DNA of 64,000 nt from Buttiauxella massiliensis (GTDB lineage Bacteria > Pseudomonadota > Gammaproteobacteria > Enterobacterales > Enterobacteriaceae), in contig NZ_LR722663.1 of assembly GCF_902500225.1 (NCBI RefSeq), forward strand, positions 45,501 to 109,500, written 5' to 3'. The notes beneath the pieces were generated by a model. It had not been told where the DNA came from, made no database searches, and saw nothing but the letters and a program-made list of their open reading frames with translations. This document shows positions 20,099-29,550 of the stretch, piece by piece. Each line of letters opens with the position of its first letter. The first letter of the stretch is position 1. A program made the translations under genes and the position numbers.

Positions 20099-20928
20099 TG
20101 GATTTTCAACACTGGTTAAAACAGGCAATTGCCCAGCTTGAGGATAGTGAAAGCCCGCGTCGTGATGCGGAAATCCTGCTGGGTTTTGTCTGCGGGAAAG
20201 CGCGAACCTTTATTCTGGCATTCGGTGAAACCGAATTGACCGCGCAGCAACAGCAACAGTTGGATGTTTTGCTGGCGCGCCGTGTGAAGGGGGTGCCCAT
20301 CGCGCATTTGGTGGGCGAGCGTGAGTTCTGGTCGCTGCCGCTGCGTGTCTCTCCAGTGACGCTTATCCCGCGCCCGGATACGGAATGCCTTGTCGAACAA
20401 GCCCTCGCAAGGATGCCCGCAGCCGCATGTTCCGTGCTGGATTTAGGCACGGGTACAGGAGCAATTGCTCTGGCGATTGCCAGCGAGCGCCCGGATTGTG
20501 AAGTGATAGCACTTGATCTAATTCCTGAGGCGGTAGAACTTGCGCGTGATAATGCGAGCCGCCTCGGAATAACCAATGTTAAGGTCTTGCAAAGCAATTG
20601 GTTTAGTGCGCTCAATACCCAACGTTTCTCCGTGATAGTCAGCAACCCGCCTTATATCGACGAGGAAGACCCGCATCTTTCACAGGGTGATGTTCGTTTT
20701 GAACCGCGTAGCGCTCTGGTGGCAGATAATCACGGTTTGGCTGATCTACGTGTTCTTGTGGAATCAGCTCGCAATTTTCTTGAGCCTGGTGGTTGGTTAT
20801 TGCTCGAACACGGCTGGCTTCAGGCTGCGCAAGTTCGCGAATTGTTTACACAAACAGGATATACCGAGATACAAAGCTGTCAGGATTACGGTGGAAATGA
20901 CCGTCTGACAGTAGGACGCTATTTCTAA
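20098..20928 (+). CDS. prmC: Release factor glutamine N5-methyltransferase
   Basis: PrmC transfers a methyl group from SAM to the glutamine of the GGQ motif in RF1 and RF2. Its 276 residues include the SAM motif DLGTGTGAIA (115-124) and the catalytic NPPY (183-186), which holds the target glutamine. It starts on the last base of the prfA stop codon. Confidence 0.97.
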   Translation: MDFQHWLKQAIAQLEDSESPRRDAEILLGFVCGKARTFILAFGETELTAQQQQQLDVLLARRVKGVPIAHLVGEREFWSLPLRVSPVTLIPRPDTECLVEQALARMPAAACSVLDLGTGTGAIALAIASERPDCEVIALDLIPEAVELARDNASRLGITNVKVLQSNWFSALNTQRFSVIVSNPPYIDEEDPHLSQGDVRFEPRSALVADNHGLADLRVLVESARNFLEPGGWLLLEHGWLQAAQVRELFTQTGYTEIQSCQDYGGNDRLTVGRYF

Positions 20929-20945
20929 ATAAGGAACTGAGCAAA

Positions 20946-21335
20946 ATGGCAACTTACTTCGCGCTCAAGCATTTGCATATTCTGACGGTCTTCATTTCCG
21001 TGAGTCTGTTCGTTTTACGCTACTGGTGGCAATACCGCGAATCAGCCATGTCAAACAAGCGCTGGGTGCGCATTGTGCCGCATGTGAATGACACCGTGTT
21101 GCTGGTCAGCGGCGTTGCTCTTGTGATGATTACGCATTTCTATCCCTTCACGCCACAAGGTGCATGGCTGACTGAGAAGCTATTTGGCGTTATTATCTAT
21201 ATCGTTTTAGGGTTTATCGTGTTGGGCAAACGCCCACGCAGCCAACAGATTCGGTGGTTTGCCTTTCTGTTGGCCCTGGTGGTGCTTTACATCATCATTA
21301 AACTCGCCACCACAAAAATACCATTACTGGGGTAA
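20946..21335 (+). CDS. sirB2: SirB2 family membrane protein
   Basis: This 129-residue protein has four hydrophobic segments (about 7-25, 48-65, 77-95 and 104-122), as in the SirB2/YchQ family. The molecular function is not known; the name comes from Salmonella, where the locus was tied to control of virulence genes. It starts 17 bases after prmC and ends 3 bases before sirB1, so it is part of the hemA-prfA-prmC operon line. Confidence 0.92.
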   Translation: MATYFALKHLHILTVFISVSLFVLRYWWQYRESAMSNKRWVRIVPHVNDTVLLVSGVALVMITHFYPFTPQGAWLTEKLFGVIIYIVLGFIVLGKRPRSQQIRWFAFLLALVVLYIIIKLATTKIPLLG

Positions 21336-21338
21336 GTC

Positions 21339-23043
<1,705 letters not shown>

Positions 23044-23090
23044 GAATGAATTAATCGCGGCTGGCGTTGCTGTTAGCCACCAAAACAAAA

Positions 23091-23120
23091 AGTCCTTATC
23101 TCACGATAAGGGCTTTTTTT
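23091..23120. terminator. Terminator between kdsA and chaA
   Basis: AGTCCTTATC and GATAAGGGCT form a stem around TCAC, followed by seven T. It lies between convergent genes and clearly serves kdsA. Confidence 0.8.
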
Positions 23121-23134
23121 ATGATGCTGATCCG

Positions 23135-24238
23135 TCAGGCAAATATTGTCATCAAATAAGCGGCAAACAGCGCAAGGTGCGCGGTGCCATTGAGGACATT
23201 TGTACGCCCGGTCGAGAATGAAATCTGACACAACACGAGCGACGTCAACATCACGACTAACTCAGGCATTCCTAAACCAAAGGTCAGATCGTTGCCCGTC
23301 AGCATAGCAATCAGCGTCACGGCCGGAACCGTCAGTGAAATTGTTGCCAGCACCGAGCCGAAGAACAGGTTCATTGCGCGCTGAACCTGGTTATTCAATA
23401 CCGCTCTCAACGCCCCTAAACCTTCCGGCGAGAGAATTAGCAAAGCGATCAGGAATCCCGTGAACTGCGCTGGCGCATTCAGATTGCTCAGCAATGACTC
23501 GAGCGGCATAGCATTCATCTTGGTGACGGCAATTACTGCAATCAGATGCACGATCAACCAAATAGCATGCCAGGTGCTGCTGTGTGCCGATGGTTTACCA
23601 TGATGCGGGTCATCATCGTCAGCCTCGTCTTCATGCTCGTAAACAAACAGGCTCTGGTGTGTTTTGGTCTGAATCAGTAAGAACACGCCATACATTGCAG
23701 CGGAAATGGCTGCAGCCATTAATGCCTGCCCGGTACTAAAGTTACCTTCTGGCAATGCAGTTGGAAGCACTAGCACGATGACTGCAAGTGGGAACAAAGC
23801 AATTAAGTACTGTTTGATGCCAAACAGATTCATATATTGCGTCGCGAATTTGTTTCCGCCCAGCAGAAGTGAGAAACCGACCAGGCCCCCCGTCACAATC
23901 ATAATTATGGAGTACAACGTGTCACGCATCAGAGTCGGCGCGGCATCGCCGGTCGCCATCAACGCAGAAATGAGACTAACTTCGAGAATAACCACCGAAA
24001 GACTAAGAATCAGGGAACCATAAGGTTCACCTAAACGATGCGCAAGCACGTCAGCATGACGAACCACGCTAAAAGCACTACTTAAGATGCCCACCAGGGC
24101 CAGAATGTTGATCCCTATCACCGCTGGAAAAGACTGGCTTCCTCCCCACATCACCAGTACGACCAGCGCTAATACCGGGAAAATGAGCGAACTCTCCTTA
24201 TGACGGGTTTTCACCGCCTCATGTTGTGTTTTGGTCAA
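23135..24238 (-). CDS. chaA: Sodium-potassium/proton antiporter ChaA
   Basis: ChaA exports Na+, K+ or Ca2+ in exchange for protons at alkaline pH. The 367-residue inner-membrane protein has about eleven hydrophobic segments in two CaCA-type halves. Each half carries an acidic repeat (GEPYGSLILSLSVVILEVSLI and LILSPEGLGALRA). The strongly acidic cytoplasmic loop YEHEDEADDDDPHHGK in the middle is typical of ChaA. It diverges from chaB. Confidence 0.95.
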   Translation of the reverse strand: MTKTQHEAVKTRHKESSLIFPVLALVVLVMWGGSQSFPAVIGINILALVGILSSAFSVVRHADVLAHRLGEPYGSLILSLSVVILEVSLISALMATGDAAPTLMRDTLYSIIMIVTGGLVGFSLLLGGNKFATQYMNLFGIKQYLIALFPLAVIVLVLPTALPEGNFSTGQALMAAAISAAMYGVFLLIQTKTHQSLFVYEHEDEADDDDPHHGKPSAHSSTWHAIWLIVHLIAVIAVTKMNAMPLESLLSNLNAPAQFTGFLIALLILSPEGLGALRAVLNNQVQRAMNLFFGSVLATISLTVPAVTLIAMLTGNDLTFGLGMPELVVMLTSLVLCQISFSTGRTNVLNGTAHLALFAAYLMTIFA

Positions 24239-24518
24239 AATACGTCTCCAGTTGCACAGGTATTAAGCAATTTAATTATTATAGTCGGACATTAAAGCCC
24301 CGTTAAAATAGCAAACTAAGGCGTTTTTATGTGGAAATTTACTCAGTTTTACCGCTTATATAGCCATAGTATTTCTGACGTATGAAAGTTGATGTTTACT
24401 GATTTTAAGCAATGAAAAACATGTGGATAGGATGGGTGTAAAAGCAATTATCGATATTTTCTGGCAGGATCGACCATGCTGTTTCACACTTTAGTTTTAC
24501 TCAACTGAGGATGACACC

Positions 24519-24749
24519 ATGCCCTACAACAGCCGAAGTGACCTCCCTGAAAGTGTTCAAAACGTTCTTCCCGCCCACGCCCAGGATATCTATAAAGAGG
24601 CATTTAACAGCGCCTGGGACGAGTATAAAGACAATGACGATCGCCGGGATGATGCCAGCCGCGAAGAAACTGCCCATAAAGTCGCCTGGGCTGCGGTGAA
24701 ACATGGTTATCAAAAAGGGGATGACGACAAATGGCACAAGAAAAAGTAA
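24519..24749 (+). CDS. chaB: ChaB family protein
   Basis: ChaB is a 76-residue soluble helical protein. The ChaB fold is seen in LPESVQNVLPAHAQDIYKEAFNSAW (about 9-33) and in the C-terminal HKVAWAAVKHGYQKGDDDKWHKKK. It was proposed to regulate ChaA, but direct evidence is thin. TGAGGA lies six bases before the ATG. It is divergent from chaA and upstream of chaC. Confidence 0.95.
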   Translation: MPYNSRSDLPESVQNVLPAHAQDIYKEAFNSAWDEYKDNDDRRDDASREETAHKVAWAAVKHGYQKGDDDKWHKKK

Positions 24750-24898
24750 ACCTTATATAATGTATTGATATCCATATTCAAACGCCGCATCACACAACAG
24801 TATGGCAAGTTAATATGACATTTTTATTGTTTTGTGATCGTCATCAAACTTGCCAGCGTCCCGCTAATTGCTTATGTTCACAGATATGTTGCTCTATA

Positions 24899-25024
24899 AA
24901 TAACCTTCATAATTCGATTCACAGGTAGGCGGCAAAGGAGCTTATCCCGATGAGCTTACTTGAGTAAGTGATTCGGGTAAGCGAGAGCGCCAACACCCCT
25001 GTGGATTGAATTATGAGGGTTATA
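24899..25024. repeat. ERIC element between chaB and chaC
   Basis: This 126-base palindromic element has the ERIC central stem (GAGCTTACTTGAGTAAGTGATTCGGGTAAGCG, split around the TTGAGTAA turn) and pairing ends: TAACCTTCATAATTC on the left and the reverse complement of GAATTATGAGGGTTA on the right. The length agrees with the 127-base ERIC consensus. Confidence 0.85.
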
Positions 25025-25088
25025 AAAGTCAAAAGCCTGGAAGGCGCATCTGACGTAGTCACACGGAAGTAAGCAGTGGCGGAGGTGT

Positions 25089-25787
25089 ATGGTGTTAACG
25101 CGTGATTTCTTAATGAAAGCGGATTGTAAGACAGCTTTTGGTTCCATTGAGGAATCGTTGTTGTGGACTCCTGAGCAGCGCTCGGCATCTCTCGCCGCGA
25201 CGCTCGCTTGCCGTCCCGATAACAGCCCCGTATGGATTTTCGGCTATGGTTCCCTGATGTGGAACCCGGCTTTTGAACATGAAGAGTCTGCGCCAGGAAC
25301 GCTGGTCGGCTGGCATAGGGCCTTTTGTCTGCGTTTAACGGCAGGGCGCGGCACTGCATGCCAGCCTGGTCGCATGCTCGCCCTAAAAGAAGGCGGGCGC
25401 ACTACAGGGCTTGCTTACCGCTTGCCAGAAGCCATTCTTGAAGACGAACTGACGCTGGTGTGGAAGCGTGAAATGATCACCGGTTGTTACTTGCCGACCT
25501 GGTGCAAACTAGAGCTCGACGACGGGCGAGTGGTGAATGCGCTGGTGTTTATCATGGACCCTCGCCATCCGCTTTACGAAGCCGATACGCGCGCTGAAAT
25601 TATCGCGCCGCTTATTGCCGCCGCCAGTGGCCCGCTAGGCACCAACGCGCAGTATCTTTTCTCCCTCGAGCAAGAGTTGCTAAAGCGTGGGATGCATGAC
25701 GATTGCCTGGATGAACTGGTGAATAAAGTCAGAGACTGGCTACAGCCGAAGGGCGATGAAGGCGATTTACAAACACGATTTGCTTAA
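25089..25787 (+). CDS. chaC: Glutathione-specific gamma-glutamylcyclotransferase ChaC
   Basis: ChaC enzymes cleave glutathione to 5-oxoproline and Cys-Gly. The 232-residue protein has the substrate loop FGYGSLMW (about 50-57), followed by GWHRAFCLRLTAGRGT, and a conserved acidic catalytic residue is expected in the LEDELTLVWKREM segment. Length matches enterobacterial ChaC. The start at 25089 has GGAGG about four bases upstream. An ERIC element fills much of the gap from chaB. Confidence 0.93.
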   Translation: MVLTRDFLMKADCKTAFGSIEESLLWTPEQRSASLAATLACRPDNSPVWIFGYGSLMWNPAFEHEESAPGTLVGWHRAFCLRLTAGRGTACQPGRMLALKEGGRTTGLAYRLPEAILEDELTLVWKREMITGCYLPTWCKLELDDGRVVNALVFIMDPRHPLYEADTRAEIIAPLIAAASGPLGTNAQYLFSLEQELLKRGMHDDCLDELVNKVRDWLQPKGDEGDLQTRFA

Positions 25788-25830
25788 AAATTCATGGTGG
25801 CTCTTATCAATAAGAGCCGCCATGTTGCAT

Positions 25831-26076
25831 TTATGCAGCGACATAACTAATTGAATGCTCAAGCGATTTGCTGTGGCTATCAATCAACACTTTCCATTTT
25901 CCGCTGTACGGCACCGTCAAATAAGCAGACTGCTTATCTTCCACACTCAGAATATCGGCCTCGGGTTTGCCCGTAGCACTGTTGTCGCTCATCAAATGAA
26001 TATGGCTTTTATTTGAACAGTGAACCACTACGGTATCACCGCCGAAAAGATGCAGACTGGCTTTCACTACTGGCAT
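25831..26076 (-). CDS. DUF1883-like small protein
   Basis: This 81-residue protein has a small all-beta pattern: ASLHLFGGDTVVVHCSNKSHIHLM, a turn, then SAYLTVPYSGKWKVLIDSHS. This matches what I know of DUF1883 proteins, which have no proven function. It is absent between chaC and ychN in E. coli. The stop lies 44 bases from the convergent chaC stop. A ribosome-binding site is present as GGAGT about six bases before the ATG on the coding strand. Confidence 0.7.
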   Translation of the reverse strand: MPVVKASLHLFGGDTVVVHCSNKSHIHLMSDNSATGKPEADILSVEDKQSAYLTVPYSGKWKVLIDSHSKSLEHSISYVAA

Positions 26077-26312
26077 TTTTTTACTCCGCTATCACATCAA
26101 AGTTAGACATCCGTGCCGCTAGTTTTGCTGGCAATCAGTGACGTTGTTCACAAATCACACTTCATGCATAACACCAGACCCCGGCGTCACAAATCCTGAC
26201 TTTGATCAAAAAATATTGTAACGAATCAACTTTAGTGTAGATGTACCTGAAACCATTCAGCTGGTGAATTTTTATGCGGAAAATTAGCCTGTGGTCATCA
26301 TTAAATTTGGTG
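26077..26312. promoter_or_regulatory. Upstream region of the DUF1883-like gene
   Basis: This 236-base gap lies between two minus-strand genes and must hold the DUF1883-like promoter. I could not identify a convincing -35/-10 pair, operator or terminator. Confidence 0.3.
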
Positions 26313-26666
26313 TCAGAAGGTTAATACTTTATCCGCGCTCAACGTCCACTCAGCCAGCTCAACCAATGTGCCAATCTCAACGCCATCCACCAACGGTAAA
26401 GCAGTGATGCCGCGCCCATCCGTGCAGGTCTTGCACAATTTCACCGGCACATTCTGCGCGGTCAAAATCTCCAGCATTTGCTGAATGTTATAGCCCTCCG
26501 TTGGTTTCTGTCCGCGCAGGCCAGCGGTGACAGCGTCCGACATCAAAAACAGTTTCACTTCCGGCTGCGGTTGTTGATCGCATAGCGCAATAGCCAGGCG
26601 CAGGCTGTTAAACAACGATTCGCTGCCGTAAGCCGCACCGTTGGCAATAATCACAATCTTTTGCAT
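26313..26666 (-). CDS. ychN: YchN, DsrE/F-like protein
   Basis: The 117-residue protein has the DsrE/F flavodoxin-like fold: an opening strand MQKIVIIANGAAYGSESLFNSLRLAIAL, then KLFLMSDAVTAGL and CKTCTDGRGI with two cysteines near residue 79. E. coli YchN forms a hexamer with a conserved cysteine and may take part in sulfur transfer, which is not proven. GGAGA precedes the ATG. It diverges from nasR, 71 bases away. Confidence 0.94.
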   Translation of the reverse strand: MQKIVIIANGAAYGSESLFNSLRLAIALCDQQPQPEVKLFLMSDAVTAGLRGQKPTEGYNIQQMLEILTAQNVPVKLCKTCTDGRGITALPLVDGVEIGTLVELAEWTLSADKVLTF

Positions 26667-26737
26667 TTGTTCTCCTTGTCACCCGACGGCACGACTTTTG
26701 CTTCTCACCATTATCCGTTGCCGCTCAGGAGTATTTT

Positions 26738-27952
26738 ATGAAGGCTACCGTCACCGTGAACCCCACCGCTCGTGACTTTTTAATCGCGGCCCGAAACCGC
26801 GGGCGTGAGCAATTGCAGGATATTCTGCAAATCGGTGAACTCACCGGCTGCATCGCCAGGCTCGCTCACATGCTACAACGCGAGCGCGGGGCTTCCAACA
26901 TTTGGCTGTGTTCCCGGGGCAGGTTGTTTGCCGCCGAACGCGAGCTTTGCATTAAGGAAGTGGATACCGAATTAGCCCTTTTTCGCCGGGCAATCGCCGA
27001 ACCGGATTACCTGCCAGGAAGCGCGCTGTTTGTCAGCCTCGCATGCGCGCTGCATTACTTTGAGCAACTGCCAGCGCTGCGAACGCAGATTACCGCCCAA
27101 CAGATTCAGCCGTTCAATGCGATGGAGCAGTTCAACATCACGCTGCGCCATCTACTGAGTATTGTTCCTGAAACCAGCAACGTGGTTGATGACAGTGGTG
27201 TGGCGCGAGCGCTGGCGGCGTTATTCAGCTTTATGCAGGGTAAAGAACTGGCGGGGCAGGAGCGGGCGATTGGCGCGCTCGGTTTCATGCAGGGGGAATT
27301 TAGCGACACCTTGCGCCAGCAACTGGTCGATAGAATTGACAGCCAGCAGCACTGTTTTGACGCCTTTTGCAGCATGGTCGATTTGCCACTGCGCCAGCAA
27401 TTTCTGGCCTGCGGTGAACCTTGCCGCGAAACCGAACGGCTCCGGCGCATCGCCTGCACCCGTTTCCAGCATGACGGCGATGAACCTCAACGCGCGTTGC
27501 GCTGGTTTGCGCTATTAACCACGCGAATCGACGCCCTGAAAAACGTGGAAGATGCGCTTATCAACGCCGTCATGGTCCAGGCGCAGCAGGCGCTCGGGCA
27601 GGTTTTGCAGCAAACAGAACCGGTGGAAAGCGACATCGCCAGTTGGGTCGCCGGGCACGGTGGCTACGATGGGGAACGCTATTTTGACCGCCACCTATTG
27701 CCGCTCGTGCGCCAACAGGCACAGCAGCTCGAAACCATGGCGCAACAGTTAGCTTCGCTTCAGGCCACACTTGAGGAACGCAAAGTTATCGACCAGGCCA
27801 AAGCGTTGCTCATTCGCCATCAAGGTTACAGCGAAGAACAGGCGTGGCAAACCCTGCGGAAAATGGCGATGAACCAGAACAAGCGCATGGTGGATGTGGC
27901 GAGCGCGATGGTTTCCGTGGCGGATATCTGGCGGCTACCCACTAAGGAGTAG
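26738..27952 (+). CDS. nasR: Nitrate-responsive transcription antiterminator NasR
   Basis: NasR senses nitrate and nitrite and binds the nas leader RNA so that RNA polymerase reads through the leader terminator. The 404-residue protein has a nitrate-sensing NIT domain of paired helices (about 35-300, with RLAHMLQRERGASNIWL) and a C-terminal ANTAR RNA-binding domain (about 345-400, with ERKVIDQAKALLIRHQGYSEEQAWQTLRKMAM). AGGAG lies six bases before the ATG. It is adjacent to and on the same strand as its target operon, as in Klebsiella oxytoca. Confidence 0.95.
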   Translation: MKATVTVNPTARDFLIAARNRGREQLQDILQIGELTGCIARLAHMLQRERGASNIWLCSRGRLFAAERELCIKEVDTELALFRRAIAEPDYLPGSALFVSLACALHYFEQLPALRTQITAQQIQPFNAMEQFNITLRHLLSIVPETSNVVDDSGVARALAALFSFMQGKELAGQERAIGALGFMQGEFSDTLRQQLVDRIDSQQHCFDAFCSMVDLPLRQQFLACGEPCRETERLRRIACTRFQHDGDEPQRALRWFALLTTRIDALKNVEDALINAVMVQAQQALGQVLQQTEPVESDIASWVAGHGGYDGERYFDRHLLPLVRQQAQQLETMAQQLASLQATLEERKVIDQAKALLIRHQGYSEEQAWQTLRKMAMNQNKRMVDVASAMVSVADIWRLPTKE

Positions 27953-27953
27953 G

Positions 27954-27970
27954 TGCACAAACAGTGGGCA
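27954..27970 (+). promoter_or_regulatory. NtrC-like site 1 upstream of nasF
   Basis: TGC-N11-GCA with left half TGCACAA (6/7 to TGCACCA) and right half GTGGGCA (4/7). It lies about 200 bases upstream of the predicted sigma-54 start, 22 bases (centre to centre) from a second candidate. Proposed from consensus only. Confidence 0.4.
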
Positions 27971-27975
27971 TTAAC

Positions 27976-27992
27976 TGCGTTTTCGTAGTGCA
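27976..27992 (+). promoter_or_regulatory. NtrC-like site 2 upstream of nasF
   Basis: TGC-N11-GCA with right half TAGTGCA (6/7 to TGGTGCA) and a weak left half TGCGTTT. Two helical turns from site 1, as expected for cooperative NtrC dimers. Its last bases overlap the ERIC end. Confidence 0.4.
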
Positions 27993-28120
27993 AAACCCTT
28001 CATCTTTCACGTTGCAGATGCGTTGGCTTCACTCACTCACCTCAGTCACTTACTTTAGTAAGTGACTGAGGATTCGTAAGTTTGCCGCCTTCCTGCACCA
28101 CGAAATCTAAAGGGTTTAAA
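27990..28120. repeat. ERIC element in the nasF control region
   Basis: A 131-base palindromic element with a central stem of CTCAGTCACTTAC / GTAAGTGACTGAG around TTTA, matching the ERIC core, followed by TTGCCGCCTTCCTGCA, a known ERIC right-half stretch. Ends AAACCCTT and AAGGGTTT pair. It ends 17 bases before the sigma-54 promoter. Confidence 0.9.
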
Positions 28121-28136
28121 GGGGGACTCTTGAATC

Positions 28137-28152
28137 TGGCACGCGAGTTGCA
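28137..28152 (+). promoter_or_regulatory. Sigma-54 promoter of the nas operon
   Basis: TGGCACG-N4-TTGCA matches the -24/-12 consensus completely, with GG and GC at the invariant positions. Transcription should begin near 28162, giving a leader of about 125 bases before nasF. Klebsiella nas is nitrogen-regulated through a sigma-54 promoter, which agrees. Confidence 0.88.
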
Positions 28153-28184
28153 ACACTCATTATGAAAATTACTTTGACCTGAAT

Positions 28185-28225
28185 CGCGCCAATGGCGGTG
28201 TGGTTCCGGTTGGACAAAGGCGTCC
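28185..28225 (+). promoter_or_regulatory. ANTAR two-hairpin antiterminator RNA (NasR target)
   Basis: Hairpin 1 is CGCGCC / GGTGTG around loop AATGGC (28191-28196). Hairpin 2 is GGAC / GTCC around loop AAAGGC (28216-28221). Both hexaloops have the A at position 1 and G at position 4 that define ANTAR target RNAs. Hairpin 2 uses bases 28219-28225, which are also the 5' arm of the leader terminator, so the two structures exclude each other. Confidence 0.85.
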
Positions 28226-28263
28226 TTCAATGTGCTGACCCACATTGTTGGGCGCTTTTTTTT
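28219..28263 (+). terminator. Leader (attenuator) terminator of nasF
   Basis: The stem GGCGTCCTTCAATGTG / CACATTGTTGGGCGC closes on loop CTGACC and is followed by eight T. It should stop transcription when NasR is not bound. nasF starts 23 bases after the T run. Confidence 0.9.
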
Positions 28264-28286
28264 ACCTTTTTATCAGGAAGAAGCCG

Positions 28287-29540
28287 ATGAGCCACAAAAT
28301 CATAACCCTCTCGCGCCGTCGATTTTTACAGGCGGGTGCGGCATTAGGCGGTGCGTATTTGCTGCCAGGCATGATGAATTCCGCATGGGCGGCGGGGAGC
28401 GACAAACCTGAACAAACCACGGTCAAAGTCGGGTTTATCCCGCTCACCGACTGCGCTTCGGTCGTCATGGCAGCGGTCAAAGGCTTCGACAAGAAATACG
28501 GTATCTCGATCGTGCCGAGCAAAGAAGCAAGCTGGGCCGCGGTGCGCGACAAAATGGTTTCCGGTGAACTCGACGCCGCCCATGTTTTATACGGCCTGGT
28601 CTACGGCCTGGAAATGGGTATCGCCGGAAAACAAGAGCCAATGGCCAACCTGATGACGCTCAACAACAACGGCCAGGCGATTTCCCTCTCGAGCGATTTG
28701 GCGAAGCAAGACGTCACCGACGGGCAAAGCCTGAAGAAGTTAGTCGCCAGCAAAGAGCCGGGTAGTTTTACCTTCGCCCATACCTTCCCGACCGGCACTC
28801 ACGCGATGTGGCTCTATTACTGGTTGGCGCAGGCGGGAATCAACCCGTTTACCGACGTGCGCACCGTGGTGGTTCCACCGCCGCAAATGGTGATGAACAT
28901 GCGCATCGGCAATATGCAGGGTTTCTGCGTGGGCGAGCCGTGGAACCAACGCGCCATTAGCGACGGCATCGGTTTTACCGCCGCAACGTCACAATCCATC
29001 TGGCCAGATCATCCTGAGAAAATTCTCGGCACCCGCAGCGCCTGGGTCGAACAAAATCCGAATACTGCGCGCGCTTTAGTGGCGGCGATTCTTGAGGCGT
29101 CGCGCTGGATTGACGCCAGCGATGACAACCGCCGCGAAACCGCCAATGTGCTTGCCGGGCGCGCATACCTGAACACCAAAGCCGATTTCCTGACCGGGCG
29201 CATGCTTGGGCAATATGACAACGGCATCGGCAAAAAATGGCAGGACGACCACGCCATGCACTTCTTCCGCGACGGCGAAGTGACCTTCCCGTGGCTTTCC
29301 GACGGCATGTGGTTCCTGACTCAACACCGCCGCTGGGGTTTGCTCGACAAAGACCCGGATTACCTCGCCGTCGCCAAACGCATCAACCGCATCGACATCT
29401 ATCAGCAAGCTGCCACAGCCGTGGGCAACGTTTCCGTGCCTGCCAGCCCAATGCGCACCAGCACCCTGATGGATGGAAGCACCTGGAACGGCAGCGACCC
29501 TGCCGCCTACGCCGCCAGTTTCGCCATTAATAAACGTTAA
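28287..29540 (+). CDS. nasF: Nitrate ABC transporter substrate-binding protein NasF
   Basis: NasF (NrtA family) binds nitrate/nitrite in the periplasm and passes it to NasE-NasD. The 417-residue protein opens with a twin-arginine signal, LSRRRFLQAG, then a hydrophobic stretch and a cleavage site near SAWA-AG (residue 36). The mature part has the NMT1/NrtA pattern (VKVGFIPLTDCASVVMAA). I start at ATG 28287, preceded by AGGAAG; the longer open frame from 28245 would begin inside the leader terminator. First gene of the nas operon. Confidence 0.94.
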   Translation: MSHKIITLSRRRFLQAGAALGGAYLLPGMMNSAWAAGSDKPEQTTVKVGFIPLTDCASVVMAAVKGFDKKYGISIVPSKEASWAAVRDKMVSGELDAAHVLYGLVYGLEMGIAGKQEPMANLMTLNNNGQAISLSSDLAKQDVTDGQSLKKLVASKEPGSFTFAHTFPTGTHAMWLYYWLAQAGINPFTDVRTVVVPPPQMVMNMRIGNMQGFCVGEPWNQRAISDGIGFTAATSQSIWPDHPEKILGTRSAWVEQNPNTARALVAAILEASRWIDASDDNRRETANVLAGRAYLNTKADFLTGRMLGQYDNGIGKKWQDDHAMHFFRDGEVTFPWLSDGMWFLTQHRRWGLLDKDPDYLAVAKRINRIDIYQQAATAVGNVSVPASPMRTSTLMDGSTWNGSDPAAYAASFAINKR

Positions 29541-29550
29541 GGGGAACAAT

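Noticed and set aside
28245..28286. Upstream start for nasF giving 14 extra residues
   Set aside because: It lies inside the leader terminator stem and T run and would spoil the twin-arginine signal peptide.
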